Origin: Stenotrophomonas sp. 364
GTDB lineage: Bacteria; Pseudomonadota; Gammaproteobacteria; Xanthomonadales; Xanthomonadaceae
DNA: 64,000 bases
Assembly: GCF_009832905.1 (NCBI RefSeq)
Contig: NZ_CP047135.1
Coordinates: 4,541,001-4,605,000, forward strand
Direction of reading: 5' to 3'
Part shown: positions 44,771 to 53,847 of the stretch, one piece after another
Layout: every line of letters starts with the position of its first letter
Numbering within the stretch: the stretch's first letter is position 1
Translations under genes and position numbers: made by a program
The notes under the pieces: model-generated
Seen by the model: only the letters and a program-made list of their open reading frames with translations
The model's database searches: none
What the model was told of the DNA's origin: nothing

Positions 44771-45556
44771 TCAGGAAGATGCGGAAGTGATGATCGCCGC
44801 GTGTGCGGCCTGCACCAGTTGGCGTGGTAGGGGGCCATCGGCGACGCAGACCCGGGCGAAGCCGGTCGCGCGGGCCTGGTCCGCCAGCCGCGCGCTGGCC
44901 GCCACCACGAGGGAGGCGTGCAGTCGCGGCAGCAGGTCCTGCGGCACCTTGGCCAGCAGCAGCTCCAGCGCTTCGCCACTGCTGAGTGCCACCACCCATG
45001 GCGCGGGGCGGCGGCGCAGCCGCTGCAGCGCGCGGGGTGGCAGGGGCAAGGGCACCCGCTGGTAAACATCGGCGCGGTGCAGCGTGGCGCCGCGCGCGAC
45101 CAAGGTGGCGGCGATGATGCCGCGGCCCCCCGGCGCGGTGACCAGGCCCGCGTCCAGCCCGTCCAGGGCGGCCAGCTCAGGCAGGGCCAGCAGACCCTCG
45201 CTGTCCATCCGCGTGGGCGCCAGCACCGGGCCGGCGGTATGGGCGCGCAATGCCGCGGCGGTACCCGCGCCCACCGCCAGCCAGATACCGGCACGGGGCG
45301 CGTTCAGGGGCAGCAGGCGCGCCGCCGCGTGCACCGCGGCCGGACTGCTGAACACCACCCGCTGCGCGGCCAGCGCACGCGCCAGCTGGGCGCGGCTGGC
45401 ATCGTCGTCGCGCACCTGCAGCGCCCACGGCGACAGCGCCACCACGCTGGCGCCGGCGGCCTGCGCGGCACGCCGCAACGGCGCATGCTGGCCACGCGGG
45501 CGCAGTGAAATCAGGGTCCATTCCGGCACATGTGCATCGCTGTTCATTGCGGGCAT
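44771..45556 (-). CDS. hemD: Uroporphyrinogen-III synthase
   Basis: The 261-residue protein cyclises hydroxymethylbilane to uroporphyrinogen III. It shows the family pattern WTLISLRPRGQ at the start, FSSPAAVHAAARLL and the VALSSGEALELLL segment. Sequence conservation in HemD is low, but position beside hemX and hemY supports it. Start ATG 45556, or ATG 45547 three codons later. It is divergent from the thioesterase at 45591 with a 34-base gap. Confidence 0.86.
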   Translation of the reverse strand: MPAMNSDAHVPEWTLISLRPRGQHAPLRRAAQAAGASVVALSPWALQVRDDDASRAQLARALAAQRVVFSSPAAVHAAARLLPLNAPRAGIWLAVGAGTAAALRAHTAGPVLAPTRMDSEGLLALPELAALDGLDAGLVTAPGGRGIIAATLVARGATLHRADVYQRVPLPLPPRALQRLRRRPAPWVVALSSGEALELLLAKVPQDLLPRLHASLVVAASARLADQARATGFARVCVADGPLPRQLVQAAHAAIITSASS

Positions 45557-45590
45557 TATGCGAGCCCTTTGCCGTTACGTTGTCGTATCG

Positions 45591-46061
45591 ATGTCCAATC
45601 CTGAATCCCTGTCCGCGCACCTGGCCGAACTGCAGCACGTGCTGGACCGCATGCCCCCGGTGGCGGCCATGCAGATCCGCGTGGTGTCCTACCGCGAGGG
45701 CATGCTCGACCTGGGCGCGCCGCTGGCGGCCAACGTCAATGACAAGGGCAACGCATTCGGGGGCAGCCTGGCCTCGGCGCTGACCCTGTCCGGGTGGGCG
45801 CTGGTGACCCTGCGCCTGCGCCTGGCCGGGTTCGATGCCGACGTCTACGTGGCCGACAGCCACGTGCGCTACCTGGCCCCCGTCTATGAAGACCTGCACG
45901 CCCAGGCCCAGGCCGCCGACCCGGCCGACTGGGAGGGCTTCCTGGCCACCTTCGCCCAGCGCGGCAAGGCCCGGATCGGTCTGGTGGCCCGCCAGCCCGG
46001 CACCGCAGGCAAGCCGGCCGCTGAACTGACCGGGCGTTTCGTGGCCTTCGCAAGGCGGTAG
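45591..46061 (+). CDS. YiiD C-terminal-type thioesterase
   Basis: The 156-residue hotdog-fold protein matches the putative-thioesterase (YiiD_C) group. It has LAANVNDKGNAFGGSLASAL and ADVYVADSHVRYLAPV. The substrate is unknown. ATG 45591 lies 34 bases from the divergent hemD start, so the two share a compact promoter region. Confidence 0.78.
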   Translation: MSNPESLSAHLAELQHVLDRMPPVAAMQIRVVSYREGMLDLGAPLAANVNDKGNAFGGSLASALTLSGWALVTLRLRLAGFDADVYVADSHVRYLAPVYEDLHAQAQAADPADWEGFLATFAQRGKARIGLVARQPGTAGKPAAELTGRFVAFARR

Positions 46062-46091
46062 GATGGGCGCCTTGCCGATTGGGGAATTCGC

Positions 46092-46526
46092 ATGCGCCGT
46101 TTGTTTCAGATCCTGCTGCTGACCGTGTTCGCGCTGACCAGCGTGAGCGCACTGGCCGCCGAGCCGAAAACCACCAAGAAGCAGCGCAAGGAGCTGGAAG
46201 AGACCCAGGTCAAGTACGACTCCACCATGCGCTGGGGCACCGTCGAGGACGCCCTGCCGTACCTGGACCCGGAATACGCCAAGCTCCACCCGCTGACCGA
46301 CCTGGAGCTGCGCCGCTACGAGCAGGTGAAGATTTCCAGCTATCGCGCCAGCGACAACGTGCCCCTGCCCGACGGCCGGGTGGGGCGCAACGCCGAGGTG
46401 CGGGTGATCAACAACAACACCCAGGCCGAGCGCACCATGCGGGTGAAGGAAATCTGGCGCTGGGACGCCGAGGGCAAGCGCTGGCTGCAGGCCAACGGCC
46501 TGCCGGACCTCTGGCAGGAGCGCTGA
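46092..46526 (+). CDS. Exported hypothetical protein
   Basis: The 144-residue protein has a signal peptide (MRRLFQILLLTVFALTSVSA, cleaved after ALAA). The mature part is charged, with MRWGTVEDALPYLDPEYAK and ERTMRVKEIWRWD. It looks like a small periplasmic protein conserved in this family of bacteria; no domain is recognised. Confidence 0.7.
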   Translation: MRRLFQILLLTVFALTSVSALAAEPKTTKKQRKELEETQVKYDSTMRWGTVEDALPYLDPEYAKLHPLTDLELRRYEQVKISSYRASDNVPLPDGRVGRNAEVRVINNNTQAERTMRVKEIWRWDAEGKRWLQANGLPDLWQER

Positions 46527-46605
46527 ACCCTGCCGGGATGGGGGCTGGACGCCGATTCGCCCGCATGTGCGACAATCGGCGCCCGATTATCGCCCCGTGA
46601 TCTTA

Positions 46606-47043
46606 GTGAATTACGAAGAGCTGCTGGCCTTTGCCGGCCGAAACCCGATGTTGTCGATGGCCCTGGTCGGCCTGACCGTGGCCATCATCGTCACCGAAGT
46701 CCGCCGCCTGTTCCGCGGCTTCAAGTCGCTCAAGCCGGCTGAACTGACCCACCTGATCAATGCCGGTGGCGCGATCGTGATCGATCTGTCCTCCAGCAGT
46801 GATTTCGAGAAGGGTCACATCGCCGGCAGCCGCAACGTGCAGCCCAGCGCGTTCGGCCCGGAGCACAAGCTGGTGGCCAATGCCAAGCAGAGCCCGGTGG
46901 TGCTGCTGTGCCGCACCGGCAACGCCTCGGAAACCGCCGCCAAGGCGCTGAAGAAGGCCGGCTTCGAGCAGGTCAACGTGCTCGACGGCGGCATTCCGGC
47001 CTGGCAGCAGGCCGAGTTGCCGCTGGTCAAGGGCCGCAACTGA
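46606..47043 (+). CDS. Rhodanese-domain membrane protein
   Basis: A 145-residue protein with an N-terminal transmembrane helix (MALVGLTVAIIVTEV) and a rhodanese domain ending in the active-site loop LLCRTGNASETAA. It probably handles sulfur transfer near the membrane. A GTG start at 46606 (VNYEELLAF) or 46597 (VILVNYEE) is needed, since no suitable ATG exists. It precedes secB, an arrangement common in gammaproteobacteria. Confidence 0.85.
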   Translation: MNYEELLAFAGRNPMLSMALVGLTVAIIVTEVRRLFRGFKSLKPAELTHLINAGGAIVIDLSSSSDFEKGHIAGSRNVQPSAFGPEHKLVANAKQSPVVLLCRTGNASETAAKALKKAGFEQVNVLDGGIPAWQQAELPLVKGRN

Positions 47044-47147
47044 TTCCCGCGCGATTGCGCCCCGTGCCTTGTGCGCGGTGCCACACGCCCGCATAGCAGG
47101 GCATGTAACAATCCAACCATTGCACTTAATTTCTGGAGCTACAGGAA

Positions 47148-47663
47148 ATGTCCGAAGAGACCACCAACGGCGCCGTTGCGCCGGCCGACGCCGCCACTGG
47201 CCCTGCGTTCACCGTCGAGAAGATCTACGTCAAGGACGTTTCGTTCGAGTCGCCCAATGCGCCGGCCGTGTTCAACGAAGCCGTGCAGCCGGAACTGCAG
47301 CTCAACCTCAACCAGCGCGTGCAGCGCCTGGGGGAGAACGCCTTTGAAGTCGTGCTGGCCGTCACCCTGACCTGCAAGGCCGGCGACAAGACCGCCTACG
47401 TGGCCGAAGTGCAGCAGGCCGGCGTGTTCGGCCTGGTCGGCCTGGACCCGCAGTCGGTGGACGTGCTGCTCGGCACCCAGTGCCCGAACATCCTGTTCCC
47501 GTACGTGCGTTCGCTGGTGAGCGAGCTGATCCAGGCCGGCGGCTTCCCGCCGTTCTTCCTGCAGCCGATCAACTTCGAAGGCCTGTACGCCGAAACCCTG
47601 CGTCAGCGCCAGGAGCAGGGTGAAACCTCGCTGGCCGACTCCGAGCCGGCCGGCAACGCCTGA
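47148..47663 (+). CDS. secB: Protein-export chaperone SecB
   Basis: The 171-residue cytosolic chaperone keeps preproteins unfolded and hands them to SecA. Typical blocks are [29 protein letters not shown] and [20 protein letters not shown]. Preceded by the rhodanese gene and followed 20 bases later by gpsA. Confidence 0.95.
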   Translation: MSEETTNGAVAPADAATGPAFTVEKIYVKDVSFESPNAPAVFNEAVQPELQLNLNQRVQRLGENAFEVVLAVTLTCKAGDKTAYVAEVQQAGVFGLVGLDPQSVDVLLGTQCPNILFPYVRSLVSELIQAGGFPPFFLQPINFEGLYAETLRQRQEQGETSLADSEPAGNA

Positions 47664-47683
47664 TCGGCGCTGCTGTCGTTGCG

Positions 47684-48709
47684 ATGAGCACCCACGCAGA
47701 AAAGATCGCGGTTCTCGGCGCCGGCTCCTGGGGCACGGCGCTGGCCAGCCTGCTTGCCCGGCACGGTCATTCGACCGTGCTGTGGGGGCGCGATGCGGCC
47801 ATGGTCGAGGCCATCGACCAGCGCCACGAGAACACCCGCTACCTGCCCGGCATTCCGCTGCCGGCATCGTTGCGTGCCACCACCGACCTGGCCGCCGCCG
47901 TCAGCGACGCCACCTGGGTCCTGGTGGTGGTGCCGTCGCATGCCTTCGGTGAGACCGTGCGCGCACTTGCGCCGCTGCGTCCGGCCAACGCCGGCGTGGC
48001 CTGGGCGACCAAGGGCTTCGAGCCCGGGTCCGGCCGTTTCCTGCACGAAGTAGCGCGCGAGGTCCTCGGGCCGGACGTGCCGCTGGCGGTGGTGACCGGT
48101 CCGTCGTTCGCCAAGGAGGTCACCGAGGGCCTGCCCACTGCGATCACCGTGCACGGTGACGCACCGGCATTCGCCCAACAGGTGGCCGACGCGATGCACG
48201 GACCGGCGTTCCGCGCCTACACCGGTGACGACATGGTCGGTGCCGAACTGGGCGGGGCAATGAAGAACGTGCTGGCCGTGGCCACCGGCGTGGCCGATGG
48301 CATGCAGCTGGGCCTGAACGCCCGTGCCGGCCTGATCACCCGCGGCCTCAACGAGATGCTGCGGCTGGCCGCGGCGATCGGGGCCAAGCCGGAAACCCTG
48401 ATGGGCCTGGCTGGCCTGGGCGACCTGGTGCTCACTTGCACCGGCGACCTGTCGCGCAACCGCCGTCTTGGCCTGGCGCTGGGACGCGGCCAGACCCTGC
48501 AGGACGCCGTGCGTGACATCGGCCAGGTGGTGGAGTCGGTGCAGACCGCCGACGAAGTCATGCGCCAGGCCCGCCGCCACGGCATCGACCTGCCGATCTC
48601 CGATCGGGTGCGCGCGGTGCTTCACGGGGAGCAGACCCCGGAAGAAGGCCTGCGTGCGTTGCTGGCGCGCGAACAGAAGCCGGAATACCCGGACACGCTG
48701 TTCAAGTGA
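47684..48709 (+). CDS. gpsA: Glycerol-3-phosphate dehydrogenase [NAD(P)+]
   Basis: The 341-residue enzyme reduces dihydroxyacetone phosphate to glycerol-3-phosphate for phospholipid synthesis. Rossmann motif [11 protein letters not shown] at about residues 11-21, then [10 protein letters not shown], the catalytic-lysine region [10 protein letters not shown] and [11 protein letters not shown] are present. It forms the usual secB-gpsA pair. Confidence 0.96.
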   Translation: MSTHAEKIAVLGAGSWGTALASLLARHGHSTVLWGRDAAMVEAIDQRHENTRYLPGIPLPASLRATTDLAAAVSDATWVLVVVPSHAFGETVRALAPLRPANAGVAWATKGFEPGSGRFLHEVAREVLGPDVPLAVVTGPSFAKEVTEGLPTAITVHGDAPAFAQQVADAMHGPAFRAYTGDDMVGAELGGAMKNVLAVATGVADGMQLGLNARAGLITRGLNEMLRLAAAIGAKPETLMGLAGLGDLVLTCTGDLSRNRRLGLALGRGQTLQDAVRDIGQVVESVQTADEVMRQARRHGIDLPISDRVRAVLHGEQTPEEGLRALLAREQKPEYPDTLFK

Positions 48710-48714
48710 CCCAC

Positions 48715-48745
48715 GAAAAACCCCGGCAAACGCCGGGGTTTTTTG
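48715..48745. terminator. Terminator after gpsA
   Basis: AAAAACCCCGGC, AAAC loop and GCCGGGGTTTTTT form a strong hairpin. A second one (AACCCGGC-ACAA-GGCCGGGTT) follows at 48785-48805. Confidence 0.9.
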
Positions 48746-48868
48746 TAGGCATCCACGCCCGGACACACCGCCCGGAAACGAAAAAACCCGGCACAAGGCC
48801 GGGTTCTTTCGTGGCGTACCGACGAGGGTGTCGCCATGCCAACCGCAAAAAACGCGGCGGCCCTGCAG

Positions 48869-48949
48869 GTAGAGCCGACCGTCGGTCGGCGGCTGTCCGC
48901 GCAAACTATGCGACGGCCCAACACAGGTAGAGCCGACCGTTGGTCGGCT
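48869..48949. repeat. Two forward SMAG palindromes
   Basis: Copies start at 48869 (with a GTCGGTCG core) and 48927 (standard). The 330-base gap between gpsA and ax21 holds two terminators, these repeats and the ax21 terminator; I see nothing else in it. Confidence 0.88.
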
Positions 48950-48954
48950 GCTGT

Positions 48955-48985
48955 AAAAGTGAAGCCCGACCTGAGCCGGGCTTCA
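48955..48985 (-). terminator. ax21 terminator
   Basis: On the minus strand AAGCCCGGC and its inverted partner form a stem followed by CACTTTT, 55 bases beyond the ax21 stop. Confidence 0.75.
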
Positions 48986-49039
48986 TGGCGCAGGGGAGAG
49001 AGACCGCGCCATCCAACAACGTACCGCGGTGAAACTGTA

Positions 49040-49615
49040 TTACCAGGTGAAGCGCGGACCGACGAACCATTCCTTGTCGCCGCCCTTGGCCAGCTTCACT
49101 TCGCCAGCCAGGCCCCAGTTCTGGTTGAACTTGGCCTGGGCGCCGACGCGGCCGTAGAACTCGCCGTCCGGGTTGATGCCGTGCTTCTTGCTGTAGTCCT
49201 CGTAGCCGGCCATCACGTAGCCCTCGATGTTCGGGGTGAACGCGCTGCGCACGCCCACCTCGGTCGAGTAGCCATTGAAGTCCAGGCCGTGCTTCGGATC
49301 GAACTTCTGGTAGGCCACGCGGGCCACCAGGTCGGTGGTCGGGGCAATACCGTAGTTGTAGCCGACACCCACCTTCCACTGGTCCACGTCATTGCTGCCG
49401 CGCTTGGTTTCCTGCGCGTTGTAATCGCCAAAGACATGGAAGTTCGGCGCGACGGCAACCGAGCCCTTCACGGCCCAACCGTCAGCGTCGCCACCCTTGG
49501 CATCGGTGTTCACGTAGCCGCCTTCAACATAGTTGTACGACAGGCCCTCGGTTGCAGACGCAGCGAACGGCAGAGCAGCGAGCAGACCCAGGGCAAGCAA
49601 GGAAGACTTCATCAT
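49040..49615 (-). CDS. ax21: Ax21-family outer-membrane protein
   Basis: The 191-residue protein has a signal peptide (LLALGLLAALPFAASA, cleaved near residue 21) and then beta-strand-rich sequence with the family start TEGLSYNYVEGGYV and an aromatic end (VGPRFTW) typical of an outer-membrane barrel. Ax21 was described in Xanthomonas and Stenotrophomonas as a secreted or OMP-like factor; its signalling role is disputed. Start ATG 49615, or ATG 49612 next to it. It is the last core-like gene before the island. Confidence 0.9.
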   Translation of the reverse strand: MMKSSLLALGLLAALPFAASATEGLSYNYVEGGYVNTDAKGGDADGWAVKGSVAVAPNFHVFGDYNAQETKRGSNDVDQWKVGVGYNYGIAPTTDLVARVAYQKFDPKHGLDFNGYSTEVGVRSAFTPNIEGYVMAGYEDYSKKHGINPDGEFYGRVGAQAKFNQNWGLAGEVKLAKGGDKEWFVGPRFTW

Positions 49616-49795
49616 CGGGACACCTTTAATTATTTTTGGTTTTGCCGAACCGCCCCCCTTGGGAGGGGGAGAGAAGGGGCGGTCGACAGGTGTTAATTAT
49701 TCATTTGTCGTCCCAATCGCTCCTGAATATTGAACTGACCGGTACATGAATGAAGCGCCCGTTCAGGGAACTTGGGGGTGGCTTCGTGGGGCGAA

Positions 49796-49856
49796 CACCA
49801 TAGTTTGTGCAGCTTTGGACAGACTATGGTGTAAGGGCAGCTGCCAAACTATGGTG
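49796..49856. repeat. Three copies of a 12-bp motif in inverted and direct orientation
   Basis: CACCATAGTTTG at 49796, CAGACTATGGTG at 49819 and CAAACTATGGTG at 49845: the first is the exact inverted repeat of the third, the second differs by one base. They lie in the roughly 580-base gene-free gap (49616-50197) between ax21 and the island's first gene. They could be transposon-end binding sites or a regulator's operators. I see nothing else in this gap. Confidence 0.7.
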
Positions 49857-50197
49857 CTGTGCCCGGCTGGAGTACCCCTGTCGCCTCACTATTGCTCTCA
49901 GTCGGTCATCCAAGCGCGGGTTGGAGCCTGAACTAGGTGCGCCGCTGTGCGACCAACTGTGAGATCCACTTAGTTGCAAGCCGATCGACCAGCGCCAGCG
50001 TGCTGCACGCCGAACGCAGACCCCCACTAGGTCAGCTCGTCGCAACAGGCGTTATCTCTCGACGACGCGCTAAGATCCTCTGTCGATTCAGTAGTCGGCC
50101 CAAGCTGTTGGGGAAATCCGGACGTTACTTGTGAAGGGACAACTACCCGGAAATCTGTTATACGCCTGTGGAACAGGCAAGTTCACTGGGGAGCAGC

Positions 50198-51379
50198 GTG
50201 ACTGATCGACCTACACAAGACGATTCGCCGCTAACCGAAGAGTCCTTTCTTACCGCTCGTTTCGCCGGAGGACGCTTCGATGCGCATGCAATTCCCTTTG
50301 ACGTACTACCCGACCTTGCTGCATATCGTGGCCTGATAGTTGAAGTCGCGAAGATGCTGTTTAAGAAGCGCCACAACGACAGGGTGCGTGTCCCCAAGGG
50401 CTTCGGCGATTCATTTCAGATTGGTCTCAAGCGAGTCGTAGGCGGCCACAGCGCAGTGGTAACCGGCGTTCGCCTTCCGCAGCTGAAGGCTGATGTTCAG
50501 GGAGACCTCGGGTTCGCTCACTACCCCGAATTCGACGACGCCAAGGCCTACGTAGATGCGCTGATTCGCAAAGTCGCGACCAGTGGGGAGGTCCCCGAAG
50601 ACTTTCCGCAGGAGTTGGCCGGACGCTTCAACCCATTCGGCCAAAGCCTCAGGGCAGATGAGTACATCGAGCTTGGCTATGACACGGCAGATCCGGTTCG
50701 GTATGACACATTCATTCGCAAGCGCATTGTTCTATCTCGCGAGCAAACCTATGAGAATGCAGTAGACGGCCTATTTGTTCTAGATGGCGGCGTGTCAAGC
50801 ACTGGCACAATTCACGTCAAAGACGCCAACGGCTCCGCATTTGATTTCAGACCTCTATCAGAGTTCGAATTTGATAAGGCCTACTCACGGCATACTCAAC
50901 AGGTCCGCCTAGTTGGAACTGGGCTCTATGACGGGGCAGAACGGTTGCGCCGCTTGCTCGATGTAAGCGTTGTGTACAGCGAAGACGAACAGCGGCAAGC
51001 CTTCGACGACCGACTTGACGAAGTAGCCCAAACTGAACCTGGCTGGTATGACCCTGACACTCCGTCGCCCTCAAAGGAAGCGATCGAGTGCATGAGGGCA
51101 TTTAGTAAAAAAATAGTCTTAGAGGCCGATATACCAACCCCAAGCATCTACCCGCTGCCGGACGGAGGAGTCGCCGCCGAATGGACAGTAGGGGTGTGGG
51201 AGCTGAGCGCAAATATTTATCTCCACACTTCAAGTATCGAACTACATGCGGTCAATACCAGCACTTTGGAAGATATTTCGAAGGAGCTTAACATTCGATC
51301 AAGCGACTATGCGGACCAGTTCCGCATGGTTTGGGATGTCGTATCCAGCGGTACGGGGAGTAATGATGCCGGTATCTGA
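50198..51379 (+). CDS. Hypothetical island protein
   Basis: About 393 residues from the GTG at 50198, which follows GGGGAG at four bases; a GTG at 50168 would add ten residues. I recognise no domain. The sequence has a beta-rich centre (FIRKRIVLSREQTYENAVDG). Codon use is less GC-biased than in the core. The next gene starts inside its last codons (overlap of about 15 bases), so the two form a coupled pair. Confidence 0.7.
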   Translation: MTDRPTQDDSPLTEESFLTARFAGGRFDAHAIPFDVLPDLAAYRGLIVEVAKMLFKKRHNDRVRVPKGFGDSFQIGLKRVVGGHSAVVTGVRLPQLKADVQGDLGFAHYPEFDDAKAYVDALIRKVATSGEVPEDFPQELAGRFNPFGQSLRADEYIELGYDTADPVRYDTFIRKRIVLSREQTYENAVDGLFVLDGGVSSTGTIHVKDANGSAFDFRPLSEFEFDKAYSRHTQQVRLVGTGLYDGAERLRRLLDVSVVYSEDEQRQAFDDRLDEVAQTEPGWYDPDTPSPSKEAIECMRAFSKKIVLEADIPTPSIYPLPDGGVAAEWTVGVWELSANIYLHTSSIELHAVNTSTLEDISKELNIRSSDYADQFRMVWDVVSSGTGSNDAGI

Positions 51380-51764
51380 CGCTAGTGTTATTGAAGTTTC
51401 GGATGAACTTATGATGAGGCAGGTGCATCCCAATCTGATCCAGGAAGGGCGACTCTGGTCCGGCGCGTTTACGCCCACACAGAAAGACTCTGGCCTTCTT
51501 TCAGCAGATCGAAGCTCCATCATCACACCTAGGGACGCCTACGAGCGATACCTGAAGACGAAACTGCTGAACCAAGCCGGAGGGACCTGGGCTGTCAGCG
51601 TCTCAGAGTTCAAATCGATAGATCTGCTTTGCTATTCTGACCCTGTCCAAGACAACACGGCTCACGCGTTGGTTGACTATTCCTCAAAGGAGCCAGGCGT
51701 GAGGAAGATCTTGGGCAAGGCTGCATATGCTAGAGCGAGCGCCAGGGGAAGGCTGCACCCATAG
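51366..51764 (+). CDS. Hypothetical island protein, partner of the previous gene
   Basis: About 132 residues, with RQVHPNLIQEGRLWSGAFTP and the LSADRSSIITPRDAYERY block. Short proteins with this FTPT...LSxDR pattern seem widespread, but I know of no function. Start ATG 51366 (or 51363 just before). It overlaps the upstream gene, so both are probably needed together, as in toxin-antitoxin or defence pairs. Confidence 0.68.
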   Translation: MPVSDASVIEVSDELMMRQVHPNLIQEGRLWSGAFTPTQKDSGLLSADRSSIITPRDAYERYLKTKLLNQAGGTWAVSVSEFKSIDLLCYSDPVQDNTAHALVDYSSKEPGVRKILGKAAYARASARGRLHP

Positions 51765-51844
51765 TTGTGCTCATTCGGAGTACGAAGAACCTTCGTGCGA
51801 CCATCCGCAAAGCAAAAATAGCTGGCCACAGGCCAGGCCGCCAG

Positions 51845-53173
51845 CTACCCACGTCTCAGGTCTTCTGGACGTGATGAATACCACCGAATACATTGCTCTG
51901 CGGCGATGCGCGCACACACAACCAAGCTCGACAGTTGCTCCGGAGGACATTCCTTTCCTGTGCGACGATAGTTTGCTTTGGCATGAGCGAGTTGATTTCT
52001 AGTTGCTGTTAAAGCGGCCGACAGATCAAGTAGGGATGCTTGGCGTTGTGCAAGCGTGCTACTTGGCCCGATCTTGGCCAAAGTCCGAAGAAAAACTGGC
52101 GCATGCCCCGCCATAGGAATTGGATCGCAACAACGCTCGATAGAAAGCCGTATGGCCTCTGCATCTTTAGTGAGTGTTCGGTTCTCCTCAAACAGCAACA
52201 GCAGGCCGTCCATAAATTCTGCATTGGGCTTGAGAGCGTCTCTTGTCAGTAGCCTTTTGCGAAGGTCCTCGTACTGCTTCTCACGCACCACTGTAGCAGC
52301 GACGTACTCGATGCATTTTACGTAAGAAAGCAACGACCAGTCGCTTCTATTCGCGCCGTGAGCACTGTTGAATTCCGACAAGACCGATAGGAGACCTTGC
52401 CCGATAAGCAAGGGACGCAGCCTTCCTGCCTGGCCCACAAGCTCACCGATATCCTCATCCTCCGGGTACTCAATTTCGTCATCGAGTGGTCTCGGCCATT
52501 CAAAGAACTCAAGACCCAAGGTAGTGTGCAACTCAAACAAATAGGCATGGATCAGAGCATTGCAATCAGTAATCGAAGCCCCGTGCGGATGCTCGACCTC
52601 GATGAATAGCTCATCTCCCGTCAAAGGGGGATTGTACTTATCGTAAAAATGGTCTCTGGCGACGATGATCGCACCAAAGTGTGCTGAATCATTCTTAATA
52701 GAAATATTGCCAGGCTTCCCGCCAACCTCGCTTATCATCTTCAGCTCGTGACTATGAGCCGCGCTCACTCGGTCTGCGAACGCATGCGATCGCAGGTCCG
52801 TCGAATTCATCCTGATAATTGTTCGTCGGCTAGAGTGATATGTCAGACCATCGAAGCTAGTAGCGCTGTCGGTCACTTCGAGCGAAAGATCAATCAGATC
52901 CTTCACCGGCAGCGACACTCCATCCTCTGTTCGGGGAAAGTCGAGCGTCAGCTCCGTGTCAGAACTGATCAGCCAATCATCATCCAAATCCAACTCAAAA
53001 TCGGGCGGCAGCGGATAGCCATCCAAGTCAATATAGAACGAGGAACCAAGCCTTCTAATAGCCGAGCGAAGAGTGGCTTCCAGCTCAAGAGGCTCAAATG
53101 TGATCATGGGCAAGGCATCGAGTTGTTTGATTCGCAAATGATACAGCCAGTCCCCGTCTGATCGCCGACCCAT
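51845..53173 (-). CDS. HEPN-domain protein (RX4H motif)
   Basis: The 442-residue protein has a long, novel-looking N-terminal part, beta-rich and acidic. A C-terminal helical domain carries R392-N-Q-L-A-H397 in TATRNQLAHAKANYRR. That is the RX4-6H motif of HEPN ribonucleases, here of the Apea-like type often found in defence systems. The target and any trigger are unknown. It lies 88 bases downstream of the exonuclease gene on the same strand. Confidence 0.68.
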   Translation of the reverse strand: MGRRSDGDWLYHLRIKQLDALPMITFEPLELEATLRSAIRRLGSSFYIDLDGYPLPPDFELDLDDDWLISSDTELTLDFPRTEDGVSLPVKDLIDLSLEVTDSATSFDGLTYHSSRRTIIRMNSTDLRSHAFADRVSAAHSHELKMISEVGGKPGNISIKNDSAHFGAIIVARDHFYDKYNPPLTGDELFIEVEHPHGASITDCNALIHAYLFELHTTLGLEFFEWPRPLDDEIEYPEDEDIGELVGQAGRLRPLLIGQGLLSVLSEFNSAHGANRSDWSLLSYVKCIEYVAATVVREKQYEDLRKRLLTRDALKPNAEFMDGLLLLFEENRTLTKDAEAIRLSIERCCDPIPMAGHAPVFLRTLAKIGPSSTLAQRQASLLDLSAALTATRNQLAHAKANYRRTGKECPPEQLSSLVVCARIAAEQCIRWYSSRPEDLRRG

Positions 53174-53261
53174 TTGTCATTCGGGTGCACCTGGTAGACG
53201 ATATCGCCGCGCTATCCAATTCTATTGACTCGCTCAGCTTCACGGTCCGGTGTGTGCAAGT

Positions 53262-53798
53262 CTAGACAACGGGTCGGAAGTCCGAGCCCAATCGGCCGGT
53301 GGAGACTAGCCAAGCCATTCTGAGTCCGTTTGCATCCACGAGCGCGTGGTGGCGGGAGCGACTCAGCTCGGGGTTCAAGCGGAACCATCTCTCCAAGTGA
53401 GAAGTGGTAACGGAATCCCTATCCATCAACGTGCAGGGCAATCTTGGCCGCTCGTCCATTCCCTTCGCTACCGAAGCCCAGGACATCACTTCGCGTAATA
53501 AACGAAGGTCGTTGGGATAGTCCGCGATGACATGGGGGGATCGCTGGCCCATAAGGAAAGCGAAGAGCGCCTGCGCAAGGCTGGGGTCTGACAGGGCATG
53601 AAAGCCCCTCTGCAGCAGGGGATAGACCGTTGTCTTCACGAACTCCGTTGGCGCCAATGGCAGCGGGTCGCGCTCGGCATAGAAAGTGCTCGCTCCATCT
53701 TCGCTGACTAGCGCGATGCTCACGAGCTCGAGTCCTTTTGCATCGGCCCACTCAGTGTCTAGGAAGAGGTATGTGAATGAAGACGCTGTGCTCGGCAT
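53262..53798 (-). CDS. DEDD-type 3'-5' exonuclease
   Basis: The 178-residue protein has the DnaQ/RNase T-like exonuclease motifs: D14 and E16 in YLFLDTEWAD, an aspartate in YPNDLRLL, and HHALVDANGLRMAWL near the end (the H...D pair of motif III). Substrate (DNA or RNA) is not evident. It starts 49 bases after the tniQ stop on the same strand and may be part of the transposition operon. Confidence 0.78.
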   Translation of the reverse strand: MPSTASSFTYLFLDTEWADAKGLELVSIALVSEDGASTFYAERDPLPLAPTEFVKTTVYPLLQRGFHALSDPSLAQALFAFLMGQRSPHVIADYPNDLRLLREVMSWASVAKGMDERPRLPCTLMDRDSVTTSHLERWFRLNPELSRSRHHALVDANGLRMAWLVSTGRLGSDFRPVV

Positions 53799-53847
53799 AC
53801 GTGCCGCCTCATGATTGGTCGCAGAGAATTGGCTACAAGATGACGAT

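Noticed and set aside
46444-46600. ATG start at 46567 for the rhodanese gene
   Set aside because: It would add a stretch (MRQSAPDYRP) unlike the membrane-anchored family start; GTG starts at 46597 or 46606 fit better.
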